From: a virus
Length of the DNA stretch: 22,812 nt
Strand: one strand, 5' to 3'
IMG/VR virus record: IMGVR_UViG_3300033145_002526
Location: 1-22,812 of that record
The notes below the pieces were generated by a model. The model searched no databases. It was not told where the DNA came from and saw only the letters and a list, made by a program, of their open reading frames with translations. Every line of letters begins with the position of its first letter. Within the stretch, counting starts at the first letter, position 1. The position numbers and the translations under genes are program-made. This document shows, in pieces, positions 1 to 7,694 of this stretch.

Positions 1-2
1 CT

Positions 3-302
3 GGCGTAGCACCGTATCAAAGCGGAGAACTGGCGGGTTTTCCCGAAGCAGAGGCAGAACAGCTAATCAAGGCCGGCGTGGCTGAACTCTACACAGAAAA
101 TCTCGGCGCACCCTCTTCCGCACCAGAAGCGGCTACAGACACGGCGACTACCGGCACGAGTGCCCCTGGCGAGGAGGTGCCGGAGAATGCAACAGCTTCA
201 GCGCAGTCCGTTGATGACGGGAACGAGGGATCCGGATCCCAGGATGAAGCCTTGGCCGAGCAGCCCGGAAGCGAAGGATCTCGTAGAACCAGACGTAGAT
301 AA
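3..302 (+). CDS. Hypothetical phage protein, 5' end outside window
   Basis: This frame is open from the first bases and stops with TAA at 300-302, so the gene begins before the window. The visible part starts GVAPYQSGELAGFPEAEAEQ and continues with a short amphipathic segment (LIKAGVAEL). The rest is a low-complexity Ala/Ser/Thr/Glu/Gly tail ending in an Arg-rich RRTRRR. Small proteins with a YxxGExAGFP-like core are common between the capsid and connector genes of siphoviruses, and that is its position here, just before a head-tail connector. Function is unknown. An internal GTG at 78 could start a 74-aa product, but the conserved-looking YQSGE part lies upstream of it. Confidence 0.6.
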   Translation, partial: GVAPYQSGELAGFPEAEAEQLIKAGVAELYTENLGAPSSAPEAATDTATTGTSAPGEEVPENATASAQSVDDGNEGSGSQDEALAEQPGSEGSRRTRRR

Positions 303-341
303 AATGATTAGCAAGCCGGTTTTGAGGAAGTGACAGGCCAA

Positions 342-918
342 ATGCTTGAAGTGCTTATACCCGCAACTAATAAGCAACTTACCACATTGTCTGCCGTCAA
401 AGCAGTGCTGGACATCCCGGAGGAGGATACTTCCCGGGATGTCTTCCTTAATGCTCTGATTGACCAGGCCGTACCGCGAGACTCTGCCCGGCTACGGTGG
501 CACCCGCCTGATGTTGAGCCGTACGCCAATCACCGAGGTTGATTCTGTCCTGTATGATAATGACCCGGTGGTTGACTATGTTCTGGAGGACCCGGAGGCA
601 GGCTTTTTGCACCGCTCCCAGGGCTGGCAGTGGACGGTAAGCCGGTGGTGGAACATTACTTCGCATCCTATGCCCGGGAGCGAGGAACCCAAATTCGTGG
701 TGACCTACATTGCAGGCTATATTCTGCCGGGTGACCAGGGCGATAGAACATTGCCGAATGATATTGAGCGGGCCTGTATCGAGATCGTGAGGGCCTGGTT
801 CCTAGACAAAGCAGATACTTTCACTGCGGCTGGCGGCGAGACTAACGAGGCAAGATCGGCAAGCAGCATTCTCTTTGAAGTTACCAAGCTTCTTGCCCCA
901 TGGAGGCGGGTTGTATGA
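342..918 (+). pseudogene. Head-tail connector (gp6-like), interrupted by a frameshift or deletion
   Basis: Two reading frames together make one head-tail connector, the protein that joins the portal to the tail in siphoviruses. The first (ATG at 342 after GAGGAAG; GTG at 330 also possible) gives the N-terminal helices, with LTTLSAVKAVLDIPEED and ALIDQA. It then runs into an unrelated tail ending at 542. The second frame carries YRETLPGYGGTRLMLSRTPI from about 472, then the beta-rich part and C-terminal helices to a TGA at 916-918. Family members have about 15 residues (roughly SAAIExYCxRxFA) between these parts. Here they are missing, and the frame changes at about 470. The next gene starts in the ATGA overlap at 915. 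It could be a real disabling deletion or a sequence error. A separate TTG-started C-terminal product (460) is possible but lacks a clear ribosome-binding site. Confidence 0.7.
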
Positions 919-1430
919 CCGAGCCGGTAATCCGTATTACGTGGAAGCCACCCTTTGAGGAATTGATAAGGCACAAAGGCGATCGGTTGGCGCCCGCCTT
1001 AATGCGTATACTCGATGCTCTGGCCATGGAAGGGGAGGCCTTCGCCAAAAAGAGCACTCCGGTGGATACTGGTCGGCTGCAGGCCAGCATTACCTGGAGC
1101 CGATTGCCCAACCCCATGGCGCGGGCGGTCGGCACCAATGTGAGCTACGCTCCGTTCATCTTGGGCGACGTGAAGCCGTTCATCATCCGGGCCAGGAACA
1201 AAAAGGCTCTGGCCTGGGTGGTCTACCGCGGCGGCAGGAGCAAGGCCATCAGGCCAGCTTCGGACGACGTTCAGGGATGGAGGAGGCTTAAAAAGCGGGG
1301 CCTGGCAGCTTACGCTAAGTGGGTGTGCCATCCTGGAGGTCGGGATGTGTTCGGAAAGACGGCGGATCACCTGATACGCAGGGCTCCCAGCATTGTTGCC
1401 AGGATTCTAAAAGCCGAGGAGGTAACGTAG
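915..1430 (+). CDS. HK97 gp10-like head-tail joining / minor tail protein
   Basis: This 171-aa protein resembles the HK97 gp10 family, which act at the neck or tail completion of siphoviruses. The N-terminal half has the family pattern: a long helix (RLAPALMRILDALAMEGEAF), then KKSTPVDTGRLQASITW, where the TPVDTGRL motif is characteristic, then VGTNVSYAPFILGDVKPF. The centre has a longer insertion than usual (about residues 95-145, RARNKKALAWVVYRGG to KWVCHPGGRD) before the C-terminal helix. Start ATG 915 is preceded by GGAGGCGGG and overlaps the upstream TGA in an ATGA, implying translational coupling. It lies between connector and tail terminator, the usual order. Confidence 0.8.
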   Translation: MTEPVIRITWKPPFEELIRHKGDRLAPALMRILDALAMEGEAFAKKSTPVDTGRLQASITWSRLPNPMARAVGTNVSYAPFILGDVKPFIIRARNKKALAWVVYRGGRSKAIRPASDDVQGWRRLKKRGLAAYAKWVCHPGGRDVFGKTADHLIRRAPSIVARILKAEEVT

Positions 1431-1853
1431 GTGGGCTACGCCGAGGACTACTTCGCCGTGGTCGAAGCGATCAAGGGCAGGCTAGCCACGGTAGCCGCCC
1501 TGAAAAGCACCATTTTCGGAGAGAAAGAGAGCCCTGCGCAGGTACAATTTCCGGCTGTGTTCATTATCCCCGGCCCGGATGAGATTTCCGAGTCCACCAA
1601 CGTCGAGTTTCAGCACGAGTACAGCTTTGAGCTCGTGATAGTCCTGAAGAACTACGGGATAGAAGCCGGGCTTACGGAAGTGATTAGCCTGGCCAGTCAG
1701 TGCTATGACGTCATCATGGCCGACCGGCAGTTGGGAGGCACGGCCCTGTGGGCGAAAATTACCAGCGTCGATTCGGGTTACGGCAAGTCTGAAGGTGGCC
1801 CGGTGCTGCACTGGGCGACTATAAACCTAACAGTGGCGAAGGTGACTTACTAG
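1431..1853 (+). CDS. Tail terminator / tail completion protein
   Basis: This 140-aa protein occupies the usual tail-terminator slot, between the gp10-like protein and the tail tube. The pattern is that of such proteins: an N-terminal helix (YAEDYFAVVEAIKGRL), then beta-strands around FPAVFIIPGPDEI, FQHEYSFELVIVLKNYG, and a C-terminal strand (VLHWATINLTVAKV). Tail terminators form a hexameric ring that caps the growing tail tube and joins it to the head. The start is GTG 1431 with GAGGAGGT seven bases upstream, immediately after the preceding stop. The assignment rests on size, fold pattern and gene order, not on a diagnostic motif. Confidence 0.6.
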   Translation: MGYAEDYFAVVEAIKGRLATVAALKSTIFGEKESPAQVQFPAVFIIPGPDEISESTNVEFQHEYSFELVIVLKNYGIEAGLTEVISLASQCYDVIMADRQLGGTALWAKITSVDSGYGKSEGGPVLHWATINLTVAKVTY

Positions 1854-1870
1854 AAGTAAGGGGTGAAAAC

Positions 1871-2083
1871 GTGAAAGCCAGGTACATTGGTGGCGCGCCT
1901 GTGCTGCTCGCAGACGGGTGCGTTGTAAATCCCGGGGACGTGATCGACATAGCCGACCACGAGGCTGAGAGGCCTGATTTCGAACCCGTGAAGGAGGCGA
2001 GCGAGGATGCCAGTAGCGCAGAAACTGGGCTACATCGGCCTGGCAAAGCAGACCGCAAAGGGGACGGGAATAGCGCCGAGTAA
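1871..2083 (+). CDS. Small phage protein overlapping the tail tube gene
   Basis: A 70-aa ORF starts at GTG 1871 behind AAGGGGTG. Its first 40 residues (MKARYIGGAPVLLADGCVVN, then PGDVIDIADHEA) look like a compact beta domain with a conserved-looking GGxPVLLADG segment, seen in small proteins near phage head and tail genes. The last 25 residues are translated from DNA that also encodes the start of the tail tube protein in another frame, an overlap of 77 bases. The C-terminal extension is polar and low-complexity, so an ancestral stop may have been lost. Function unknown. Confidence 0.5.
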   Translation: MKARYIGGAPVLLADGCVVNPGDVIDIADHEAERPDFEPVKEASEDASSAETGLHRPGKADRKGDGNSAE

Positions 2084-2978
2084 GTTCGTCAAATGGACCG
2101 GAGAAACCGGGATGACTCCAGCTCAGGCATACACACAGCACTGGGAAGGAGGCATGGGGCTTGACCCCGGCGTTGCATTAAAAGAGAGCCAGAAATATGA
2201 TATGAATTTCAGCTGTTTTGCAAGACCTGACATTGCAGCGTTTTTGTTGGCGATGTTGCTGGGCGTAGATACAGTCTCTGGGGCAGAGGACCCGTATACA
2301 CACACAATCACGCCACACGCCAGTACCATTCCTTGGTTGACAGTGGAGCGGTACGTGGAGGGTCTGTCCTTAGTGGAGCGGGTCACGGACTGTAGAATTC
2401 AGCAAATTGAAATATCAGGAGAAGCCTCAAGACCCGTTACAATGGCAGTTCAGATACGAGGCATAGAAGGCAGCATTGAGGCAGGTCCTGGAACAGCTAC
2501 GTATGAAACAAGTATGCCTTTTGTGTTTTTCAACGGGACGTATTCAGTTGACGGGGCGGAAACTGCCTTGATAAGGGATTTCAGGCTAACGCTTGCCAAT
2601 GAATTAGGAGAAGACATTTTCACAACTGGCGTGACAAGAGCAGATATCCCTTTGCTCGCAAGGAGAGTTACAGGGCAGTTTACGCTACTGCTAGACGATG
2701 CAACTCACTATAAGAATGTGTTTTATGGAGGAGGAACATCAGTACCCCTTACCCTCAAAGAAGGGAGTATTGATATAGACCTCAGCTATACAGAAGACAG
2801 TGCAAACAGGCAGCTTAAAATTACAGTTCCTGAAGTCTATCACGTAAACGCTCCTGTAGAGCTAAATGCAGAACCCGGGATGCTGGCTGTTCAGTGTTCC
2901 ATCGAGGCCAAGAAAGGTTCAGGAGACCTGGTGACTGTAGTGGCTCAAAACGCAACTGCTACGAGCTACACAGAATAA
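2007..2978 (+). CDS. Major tail tube protein
   Basis: The 323-aa product looks like a siphovirus tail tube protein, which stacks as hexameric rings around the tape measure. The N-terminus (MPVAQKLGYIGLAKQTAKGT followed by GIAPSKFVKWT) is the pattern seen in many Firmicute phage tail tube proteins. The remainder is rich in alternating beta-strands, such as VTMAVQIRG, TSMPFVFFNGTYSV and RDFRLTLANEL. Start ATG 2007 has AAGGAGGCGAGCGAGG upstream. The gene sits directly before the two tail assembly chaperone frames and the tape measure gene, the canonical order. Base composition drops after about 2160 relative to the GC-rich start, suggesting mosaic origin. It is longer than minimal tube proteins and may carry an extra domain in its C-terminal third. 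Confidence 0.75.
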   Translation: MPVAQKLGYIGLAKQTAKGTGIAPSKFVKWTGETGMTPAQAYTQHWEGGMGLDPGVALKESQKYDMNFSCFARPDIAAFLLAMLLGVDTVSGAEDPYTHTITPHASTIPWLTVERYVEGLSLVERVTDCRIQQIEISGEASRPVTMAVQIRGIEGSIEAGPGTATYETSMPFVFFNGTYSVDGAETALIRDFRLTLANELGEDIFTTGVTRADIPLLARRVTGQFTLLLDDATHYKNVFYGGGTSVPLTLKEGSIDIDLSYTEDSANRQLKITVPEVYHVNAPVELNAEPGMLAVQCSIEAKKGSGDLVTVVAQNATATSYTE

Positions 2979-2991
2979 GGGAGGATAAAGC

Positions 2992-3309
2992 ATGAGTAAG
3001 ATAATTGACCTGGATGCAATGGTGCCGGAGGATATAACGGTCAAACTGGGTGGAAAAGAGTACAAGATTCCCGCCGATCTTGACCTCGTTACCACAGCAA
3101 AGCTGATCGGACTAGGCAAGAAGCTGGCGGAGGACCCCGCGCCGGAGACGGTGCAGGAGTTCGAGCAGTTCATAGCTGAACTGCTGAACATCCGTCAAAA
3201 ATCACCGGCCTCCTTGAAGCTAACAATGAGCCAGGCCCTAGCCCTGGTCAGAGCTGTGACCGGAGTAGCGCAAGAGTTAGCGGAGCAGACAACCCCTTTT
3301 GCCGGTTGA
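2992..3309 (+). CDS. Tail assembly chaperone, short form (gpG-like)
   Basis: This 105-aa protein starts at ATG 2992 behind GGGAGGATAAAGC. It begins with a small beta unit (VKLGGKEYKIPADLDLV), then helices (KLIGLGKKL, VQEFEQFIAELLNI, MSQALALVRAVTGVAQELAE). In siphoviruses the gene between tail tube and tape measure encodes the G-type chaperone, which coats the tape measure and guides tail assembly but is not in the virion. It ends in PFAG just after a slippery CCCTTTT. A fraction of ribosomes should shift there to make the longer form. Family assignment is from position, size and the frameshift arrangement. Confidence 0.8.
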   Translation: MSKIIDLDAMVPEDITVKLGGKEYKIPADLDLVTTAKLIGLGKKLAEDPAPETVQEFEQFIAELLNIRQKSPASLKLTMSQALALVRAVTGVAQELAEQTTPFAG

Positions 3310-3512
3310 TAGTGGCCCTAGCCCGAGCCTTCGGGTGGACGTATCGGGATATAGTAGAAATGCCGTATTACATCCTGCAGGGGTGCTTACAGGTTCTGGC
3401 GGAGGAAAGGACGGGGCGGCAAACGTCTGAAACTAATCCGGAATGGGCAGAGTGGGAACAGCACTGTAACGAGTGGGTGAGGGCACAATGGCCGAAACAC
3501 GTACCCAGGTAA
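2992..3512 (+). CDS. Tail assembly chaperone, -1 frameshift product (gpGT-like)
   Basis: A second open frame overlaps the end of the short chaperone and continues in the -1 frame to a stop at 3510-3512. Slippage at 3294-3300 would yield a fusion of about 173 aa, reading ...TTPF, then CRLIVALARAFGWTYRDIVE and on through MPYYILQGCLQVLAEE. The T-part contains the helical segment and Trp-rich end (NEWVRAQWPKHVPR) typical of the second chaperone frame. In lambda and many other tailed phages this fixed-ratio fusion is needed for tail assembly. Independent translation is unlikely because the only nearby start is a TTG at 3306 without a clear ribosome-binding site. The stop overlaps the tape measure start at 3488. 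Confidence 0.75.
3294..3300 (+). other. -1 ribosomal slippery heptamer CCCTTTT
   Basis: The bases read C CCT TTT in the frame of the short chaperone, an exact X XXY YYZ heptamer. After a one-base backward slip, Pro and Phe tRNAs re-pair with CCC and TTT, and reading continues as TGC CGG TTG ATA in the T frame. The zero-frame stop TGA follows only two codons later (3307-3309). A modest GC stem (CCCGA/TCGGG, about 3321-3337) lies downstream and may stimulate slippage. It is further away than usual. Confidence 0.75.
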
Positions 3513-6500
3513 TCATAACCGGCGATGCTTCTGGGGCGAAACGCGCCTTGAGGGAAGTTGAGCAGGCTTCCCGGCAAACCGAAAGCGTATTCAAAGCTAT
3601 CGGCAGACAGATACTCGGCGTGGCCGGTGGTATGGCCCTGTTCGAGAGTGCAAAGCGCGCGATCCAGAACACCGTGGTAGCCGGGCTGAGAATGAACGCC
3701 CAGTTGGAGCAGGCGACGATCCAGTTCAAGGTGCTCACCGGCTCGGTTGAAGAGGCGCAGAAGACGGTCAAGTACTTGTATGATTATGCCGCCAAGACTC
3801 CGTTTGAATTCCAGGGTATCATGCAGGCTGCGTCTATTATCCGCGGTGCCAAACTTGACATGGAGAAGTGGGTCCCGGTCATCGGCGACATGGCCGCCGC
3901 GGGGCAGGCCGCGGGCCTCACCATGGACCAGGTGGCCATGGCTATCGCCCGCGTGCGTTCGGGCAATGTAGGTGAATTCTTTGAACGTGTTGGAGCATAC
4001 CTCGGAATTACTCGTGAAGATTTGCGTAAATACGGAATCGAATGGGACAACGCAGGCGCACTTGCGGACAGATCAGCAGCTGGAATACAGCGTGTGATAC
4101 AAGCAATATATGAAGAATCAAGGGCAAGATTCGGAGGAATGGCAAAAGAACAATCAGAAACTTTCGCAGGTATGTGGAGCACCATCAAAGATACCTTTGG
4201 CATGATCCAGGCGGAGGTGATGGAGCCGCTGTTTGGCTATCTTAAGACTAGGCTGCTACCAGCGCTCCGGGAGCTGTCTGACCGCTTCCTGGAAGCCTAC
4301 GAGAAGGGCGGCCTATTGGCGGCTCTAAAGACCGTTATCCCGCCTGAACTTACCAGCGCCGTTGAAAAACTTGCCGGTGCTTGGAACAGTTTCAGAGAGG
4401 CGGCGCAGAAAGCCTGGGCGGCGGTCGAGCCGTTTGCTACCGAAATGGGCCGGCTGGCGCTTGTGCCCCTCGGTGGTGTCATCTCTGCGTCTGCCGAACT
4501 GGTGAAAGCCCTTTCGGAGCTGATAGGTAAGCTAATGGAATTACCCGGTGCCGGCCTGGTTGTGCAGGCTTTGGTTGGCAGTTTTCTGCTCTTCCGGGGT
4601 GTGATACCCCTGGTCAGGATGCTTGGCTCCGTGCTGGCCGGCAGCCTTCCCATCGTTGCGATACGCAACGCAATAGAGTTGGTCAGGACTTTCGCCTGGG
4701 GCATCGGTACCCTTTGGGCGATGGCGGCTGCCCGTGGGGTGAGCGTGCTCGGCAGGGTGGTTCTCGTTCTAAGGACGCTCGCTACCGGATTGCTGACGTC
4801 TGTCTCCTTCTGGGCAACTTTCGCGGCGGCGGCTGCGGCGGCGGCTGTCTTGGTGATCCGCAACTGGGAAAAGGTCGGGCCGTTCTTTTCGGCTGTCGGC
4901 AAGATGATGGTAGCAAGCATGACCTGGACCAAGGCTGCCGTTATAGCCGCTCTTGAAGAAATGCGTTACTCAGGGAATCAGACCGTTCACGGGTTAGTAT
5001 CCGGCATAACGGCCAAATTTGCCAAGCTGATAGACTTTTTACTGCCTCTTGCCGGCAAGATTTTACCTGACACCTGGCTTGCGCCGTTGCGGAGGGCGTC
5101 CGAAGCGGCGAAGAGTTTTGCGGCCAGCCAGGCGGCCATAGTCGGCGCCGCTGCCAGCAGGCTTGATGCGGCCAAGACCGAGATGGGCCGAGCAGCCGCC
5201 GAGCTAGCTTCTGCCTGGGGCAAGGTAAAAGAGACGGGCGCCGCAGCCGGAAAGGCCGTCTGGGAAGACCTTAAGGGCATAGCAAAATCTGCCGGGGCCG
5301 CCTTCAAGGATTTGGGCCAGCAGGCCCAGAACGCGACGCCTCCTGTAGACAACTTGGGCCACAGCGCCGGAAATGCGGGAGATAATCTAGATGAGGGCGG
5401 GAAAGCCGCCGACAGGATGAAAGAGGCCCTGGAAAAGCTCGGTCAAACCGCAGCATCGGTGGCAGACTCTCTCGGGTCAGTCTTTTCCGAGTTTGGCCGG
5501 GTGCTTGGGGCCGGTCCTGCGGCGGCTGGTGGGCTGATCAAACAGATACAGCTTGCTATGGTAGACGTAGAAAATTACATTGCCGCTGGCGGCGAACAAT
5601 CCGGCCGGGTTCTGTTACAGCAATTGCGGGCCGCGCTAAACATGCTCCCTTGGGCCGTGCAGGAAATAGGGCCAAAGACCACCGCTCTCTTGAAGCAACT
5701 GGGTCAGGCAGCAGCGTTGCTGGTGCAAATTCCCATGGAGGAGGCTAAAAAACGCGGGATCGAGCTCGCGGCCGCTGTAAATGAAGCCTGGGCCGACCTA
5801 CGGGACAAGGCCAGGGACTATGCCTACGATGCCATGCGCCATATTGCTAGCATCGGTGGCATGACTGCCTGGCAGCAAGTGAACTATCTGCGCCAGCTTA
5901 TCGACGCTTACGAGTGGAGCACCGAGGAACGCTGGCGGCTTGAGGAAGAGCTTTATCAAAAGAACTTGGATATCCTCGATGATCAGGTCCAGGCAGTCAG
6001 GGACGCCTATGACCAGCGGTTGCAGGCGGTTGAGAATGAAGTTAATGCCGAGGTCAAGGTTCTGGAAGACCGCTTGAAGGCCCTGGACGAATCCGATAAG
6101 CTGGCTGACCGCGAAAAGGACCGCCGTGAGCATGAAAAGAGATTGACCGAGCTGGCCGAACAGCGGCGGTATCATGAGCTGCGGACTGGCAGAGAGCATC
6201 AGAAAGCAATCGCCGACATCGACAAGCAGATCGCCGAAGAAAACCAGCGCTGGCAGGAGCAGCAACACGATTGGGCGATAGAGGACCAGAAGGAGCAGAT
6301 ACGGGAAGAAATTGACCTGGCCAAAGAGCGGGGCGAGGAAAGGAAGAAGGCCCTCAAGCAGGAGTTCGATGATACCATCAGATTGTATGAGGATCAATTC
6401 AAAAAGCTTTCCGCCCGGCTGGCTATCTGGGAGCCGAAATATCTGGATAAGTATGCCGAGATAGGCAGAAAGGCCATCGAAGCTCTGGCCGAAGGACAAA

Positions 6501-7153
6501 AAGCGGGTATGCCGGCCCTGGAAGTTGTGAGACGACAAATTGAAGAGATGCTACCCGGAATGGAAACTCGGGCGGAGGCATATGCCCCCGCGCCGCCGGC
6601 GCCTGCGGAAGCGGTTGGCAAAGTGTCGGAAACTCACGCAATCATGCGTAACCAGTACGAGACAATAAACGGCCGGGCCGCCATGCCTGCCCGAACGTTG
6701 GCCGGGTTATTAAATCTACCCACCCCCGAATGGGATGCAGCTCGGGGGTGGGTAATAATCGGCGGGAAGCGGTTCGGCCCGCTCGACCTGCGCGAGGGCA
6801 CGTCCTGGCTGTCAATTAGAGAAGTAGGGGAAGCCTTCGGGTACCGGGTGAATTGGGACCCGAGCGGCCAACTTTTGCTCCAGAAGGCCCACTCGGGGGG
6901 CAAGGTACGCACGTCGGGGATTGCAGAGCTCGCGCCCGGCGAACTGATCTTCCCGGCGGGGCTGTCGTCTAAGCTCGAGCGGCTCATTTCCGTGCTGCAA
7001 GGGCAGCCAGCGGCGAAGGTGGGCGGGGTGGTGTTCAATGCTCCGCTATTCCAGGCAGAAAAAGTCGAGTTGAATGATGAACAGGACATGGAAATCCTCA
7101 GCCGCGAGCTCGGACGGACAGCAAAACTTATCATTGGGGGTGCATCAGCTTGA
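3488..7153 (+). CDS. Tape measure protein with C-terminal CuAO-N-like domain
   Basis: This 1221-aa protein sets tail length and helps DNA entry. The N-terminal 250 residues contain a PhageMin_Tail-type module (NAQLEQATIQFKVLTGSVEE, AKTPFEFQGIMQAASI, MAAAGQAAGLTMDQVAMAI). Hydrophobic, potentially membrane-inserting segments lie at about residues 357-376 (GSFLLFRGVIPLV) and 440-457 (an Ala-rich run). Alanine-rich helices follow, then a long charged coiled coil at about residues 813-980. The C-terminal part (about 1085-1133, GWVIIGGKRFGPLDL to GYRVNWDPSGQLLL) matches the copper amine oxidase N-terminal-like fold pattern, unusual for a tape measure. The extreme C-terminus (VVFNAPLFQAEKVELNDEQD) is typical of the family. 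Start ATG 3488 has GTGAGGG upstream; GTG 3473 would add five residues. Bases 3961-4200 are much poorer in GC than their surroundings. Confidence 0.93.
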   Translation: MAETRTQVIITGDASGAKRALREVEQASRQTESVFKAIGRQILGVAGGMALFESAKRAIQNTVVAGLRMNAQLEQATIQFKVLTGSVEEAQKTVKYLYDYAAKTPFEFQGIMQAASIIRGAKLDMEKWVPVIGDMAAAGQAAGLTMDQVAMAIARVRSGNVGEFFERVGAYLGITREDLRKYGIEWDNAGALADRSAAGIQRVIQAIYEESRARFGGMAKEQSETFAGMWSTIKDTFGMIQAEVMEPLFGYLKTRLLPALRELSDRFLEAYEKGGLLAALKTVIPPELTSAVEKLAGAWNSFREAAQKAWAAVEPFATEMGRLALVPLGGVISASAELVKALSELIGKLMELPGAGLVVQALVGSFLLFRGVIPLVRMLGSVLAGSLPIVAIRNAIELVRTFAWGIGTLWAMAAARGVSVLGRVVLVLRTLATGLLTSVSFWATFAAAAAAAAVLVIRNWEKVGPFFSAVGKMMVASMTWTKAAVIAALEEMRYSGNQTVHGLVSGITAKFAKLIDFLLPLAGKILPDTWLAPLRRASEAAKSFAASQAAIVGAAASRLDAAKTEMGRAAAELASAWGKVKETGAAAGKAVWEDLKGIAKSAGAAFKDLGQQAQNATPPVDNLGHSAGNAGDNLDEGGKAADRMKEALEKLGQTAASVADSLGSVFSEFGRVLGAGPAAAGGLIKQIQLAMVDVENYIAAGGEQSGRVLLQQLRAALNMLPWAVQEIGPKTTALLKQLGQAAALLVQIPMEEAKKRGIELAAAVNEAWADLRDKARDYAYDAMRHIASIGGMTAWQQVNYLRQLIDAYEWSTEERWRLEEELYQKNLDILDDQVQAVRDAYDQRLQAVENEVNAEVKVLEDRLKALDESDKLADREKDRREHEKRLTELAEQRRYHELRTGREHQKAIADIDKQIAEENQRWQEQQHDWAIEDQKEQIREEIDLAKERGEERKKALKQEFDDTIRLYEDQFKKLSARLAIWEPKYLDKYAEIGRKAIEALAEGQKAGMPALEVVRRQIEEMLPGMETRAEAYAPAPPAPAEAVGKVSETHAIMRNQYETINGRAAMPARTLAGLLNLPTPEWDAARGWVIIGGKRFGPLDLREGTSWLSIREVGEAFGYRVNWDPSGQLLLQKAHSGGKVRTSGIAELAPGELIFPAGLSSKLERLISVLQGQPAAKVGGVVFNAPLFQAEKVELNDEQDMEILSRELGRTAKLIIGGASA
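6717..6754 (+). repeat. 13-bp perfect inverted repeat inside the tape measure gene
   Basis: The arm TACCCACCCCCGA at 6717-6729 is the exact reverse complement of TCGGGGGTGGGTA at 6742-6754, with a 12-base loop between. The RNA hairpin would be very stable. It lies within coding sequence, at the start of the C-terminal CuAO-N-like domain (residues NLPTPEWDAARGWV). No T-run follows, so it does not look like a terminator. It may slow translation at a domain boundary or mark an old recombination join. Confidence 0.8.
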
Positions 7154-7680
7154 CATACGAACAGGCAAAGGCAATAGATGGCATGAGAGTCGGGGCTGCT
7201 GCCAGTGTGCGTGAGTGTGCAAAGTGGCAGCCACATTGGAAAATTGAGAAATATCATGGCGAAGCCAGACCGGAAAATCTGTATGCTATTGAAGAATTCG
7301 AAGGAAACCTGCTGTTGAATGAAGGTATCACTGAACTGCTCACTCTACTCATTGGAGGGTCTGCCACGGCGTTTAACAACGCCAATGCCAGAATCGGTGT
7401 AGGCGACAGCACCACAGCAGCAGACGCAACACAGACAGACTTGCAGGCAGCTACAAACAAGACTTATAAAGCTATGGATGCTACTTATCCCCAGGTTTCA
7501 AACCAAACAGTTACCTTCCGGGCAACATTCGGGGCCGATGATGCAAACTATGACTGGCAGGAGTTTGTAGTTGATAATGGTGCTGTAGCGGGGAAAACAC
7601 TCAATAGGAAGGTCGAATCACATGGCACAAAAGCTAGCGGTGACACGTGGGTAATTGAAGTATCCATTATAATTAGTTAG
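7150..7680 (+). CDS. Phage structural protein, tail-associated, function unknown
   Basis: This 176-aa product starts at TTG 7150, overlapping the tape measure stop by four bases, with a GGGGG run upstream. A later ATG at 7183 is an alternative. The middle contains FEGNLLLNEGITELLTLLIG followed by NANARIGVGDSTTAA. That pattern recurs in small virion or tail-tip proteins of many phages and contractile injection-like clusters. The C-terminal half is beta-rich (TVTFRATFGADDANYDWQEF, VIEVSIIIS). The position between tape measure and fibre genes suggests a tail-tip or adaptor component. I recognise the pattern but cannot assign a biochemical role. Confidence 0.65.
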   Translation: MTYEQAKAIDGMRVGAAASVRECAKWQPHWKIEKYHGEARPENLYAIEEFEGNLLLNEGITELLTLLIGGSATAFNNANARIGVGDSTTAADATQTDLQAATNKTYKAMDATYPQVSNQTVTFRATFGADDANYDWQEFVVDNGAVAGKTLNRKVESHGTKASGDTWVIEVSIIIS

Positions 7681-7694
7681 TGGGTGAAGCGGAT

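Noticed and set aside
4297-4932. Minus-strand 211-codon frame inside the tape measure gene
   Set aside because: It is a mirror of Ala-rich coding sequence, with low complexity and no start signal.
5798-6538. Long minus-strand frame opposite the tape measure coiled coil (246 codons)
   Set aside because: It is the complement of a Glu/Lys-rich coiled coil, which gives a false Leu/Phe-rich frame. No ribosome-binding site or phage homology pattern was seen.
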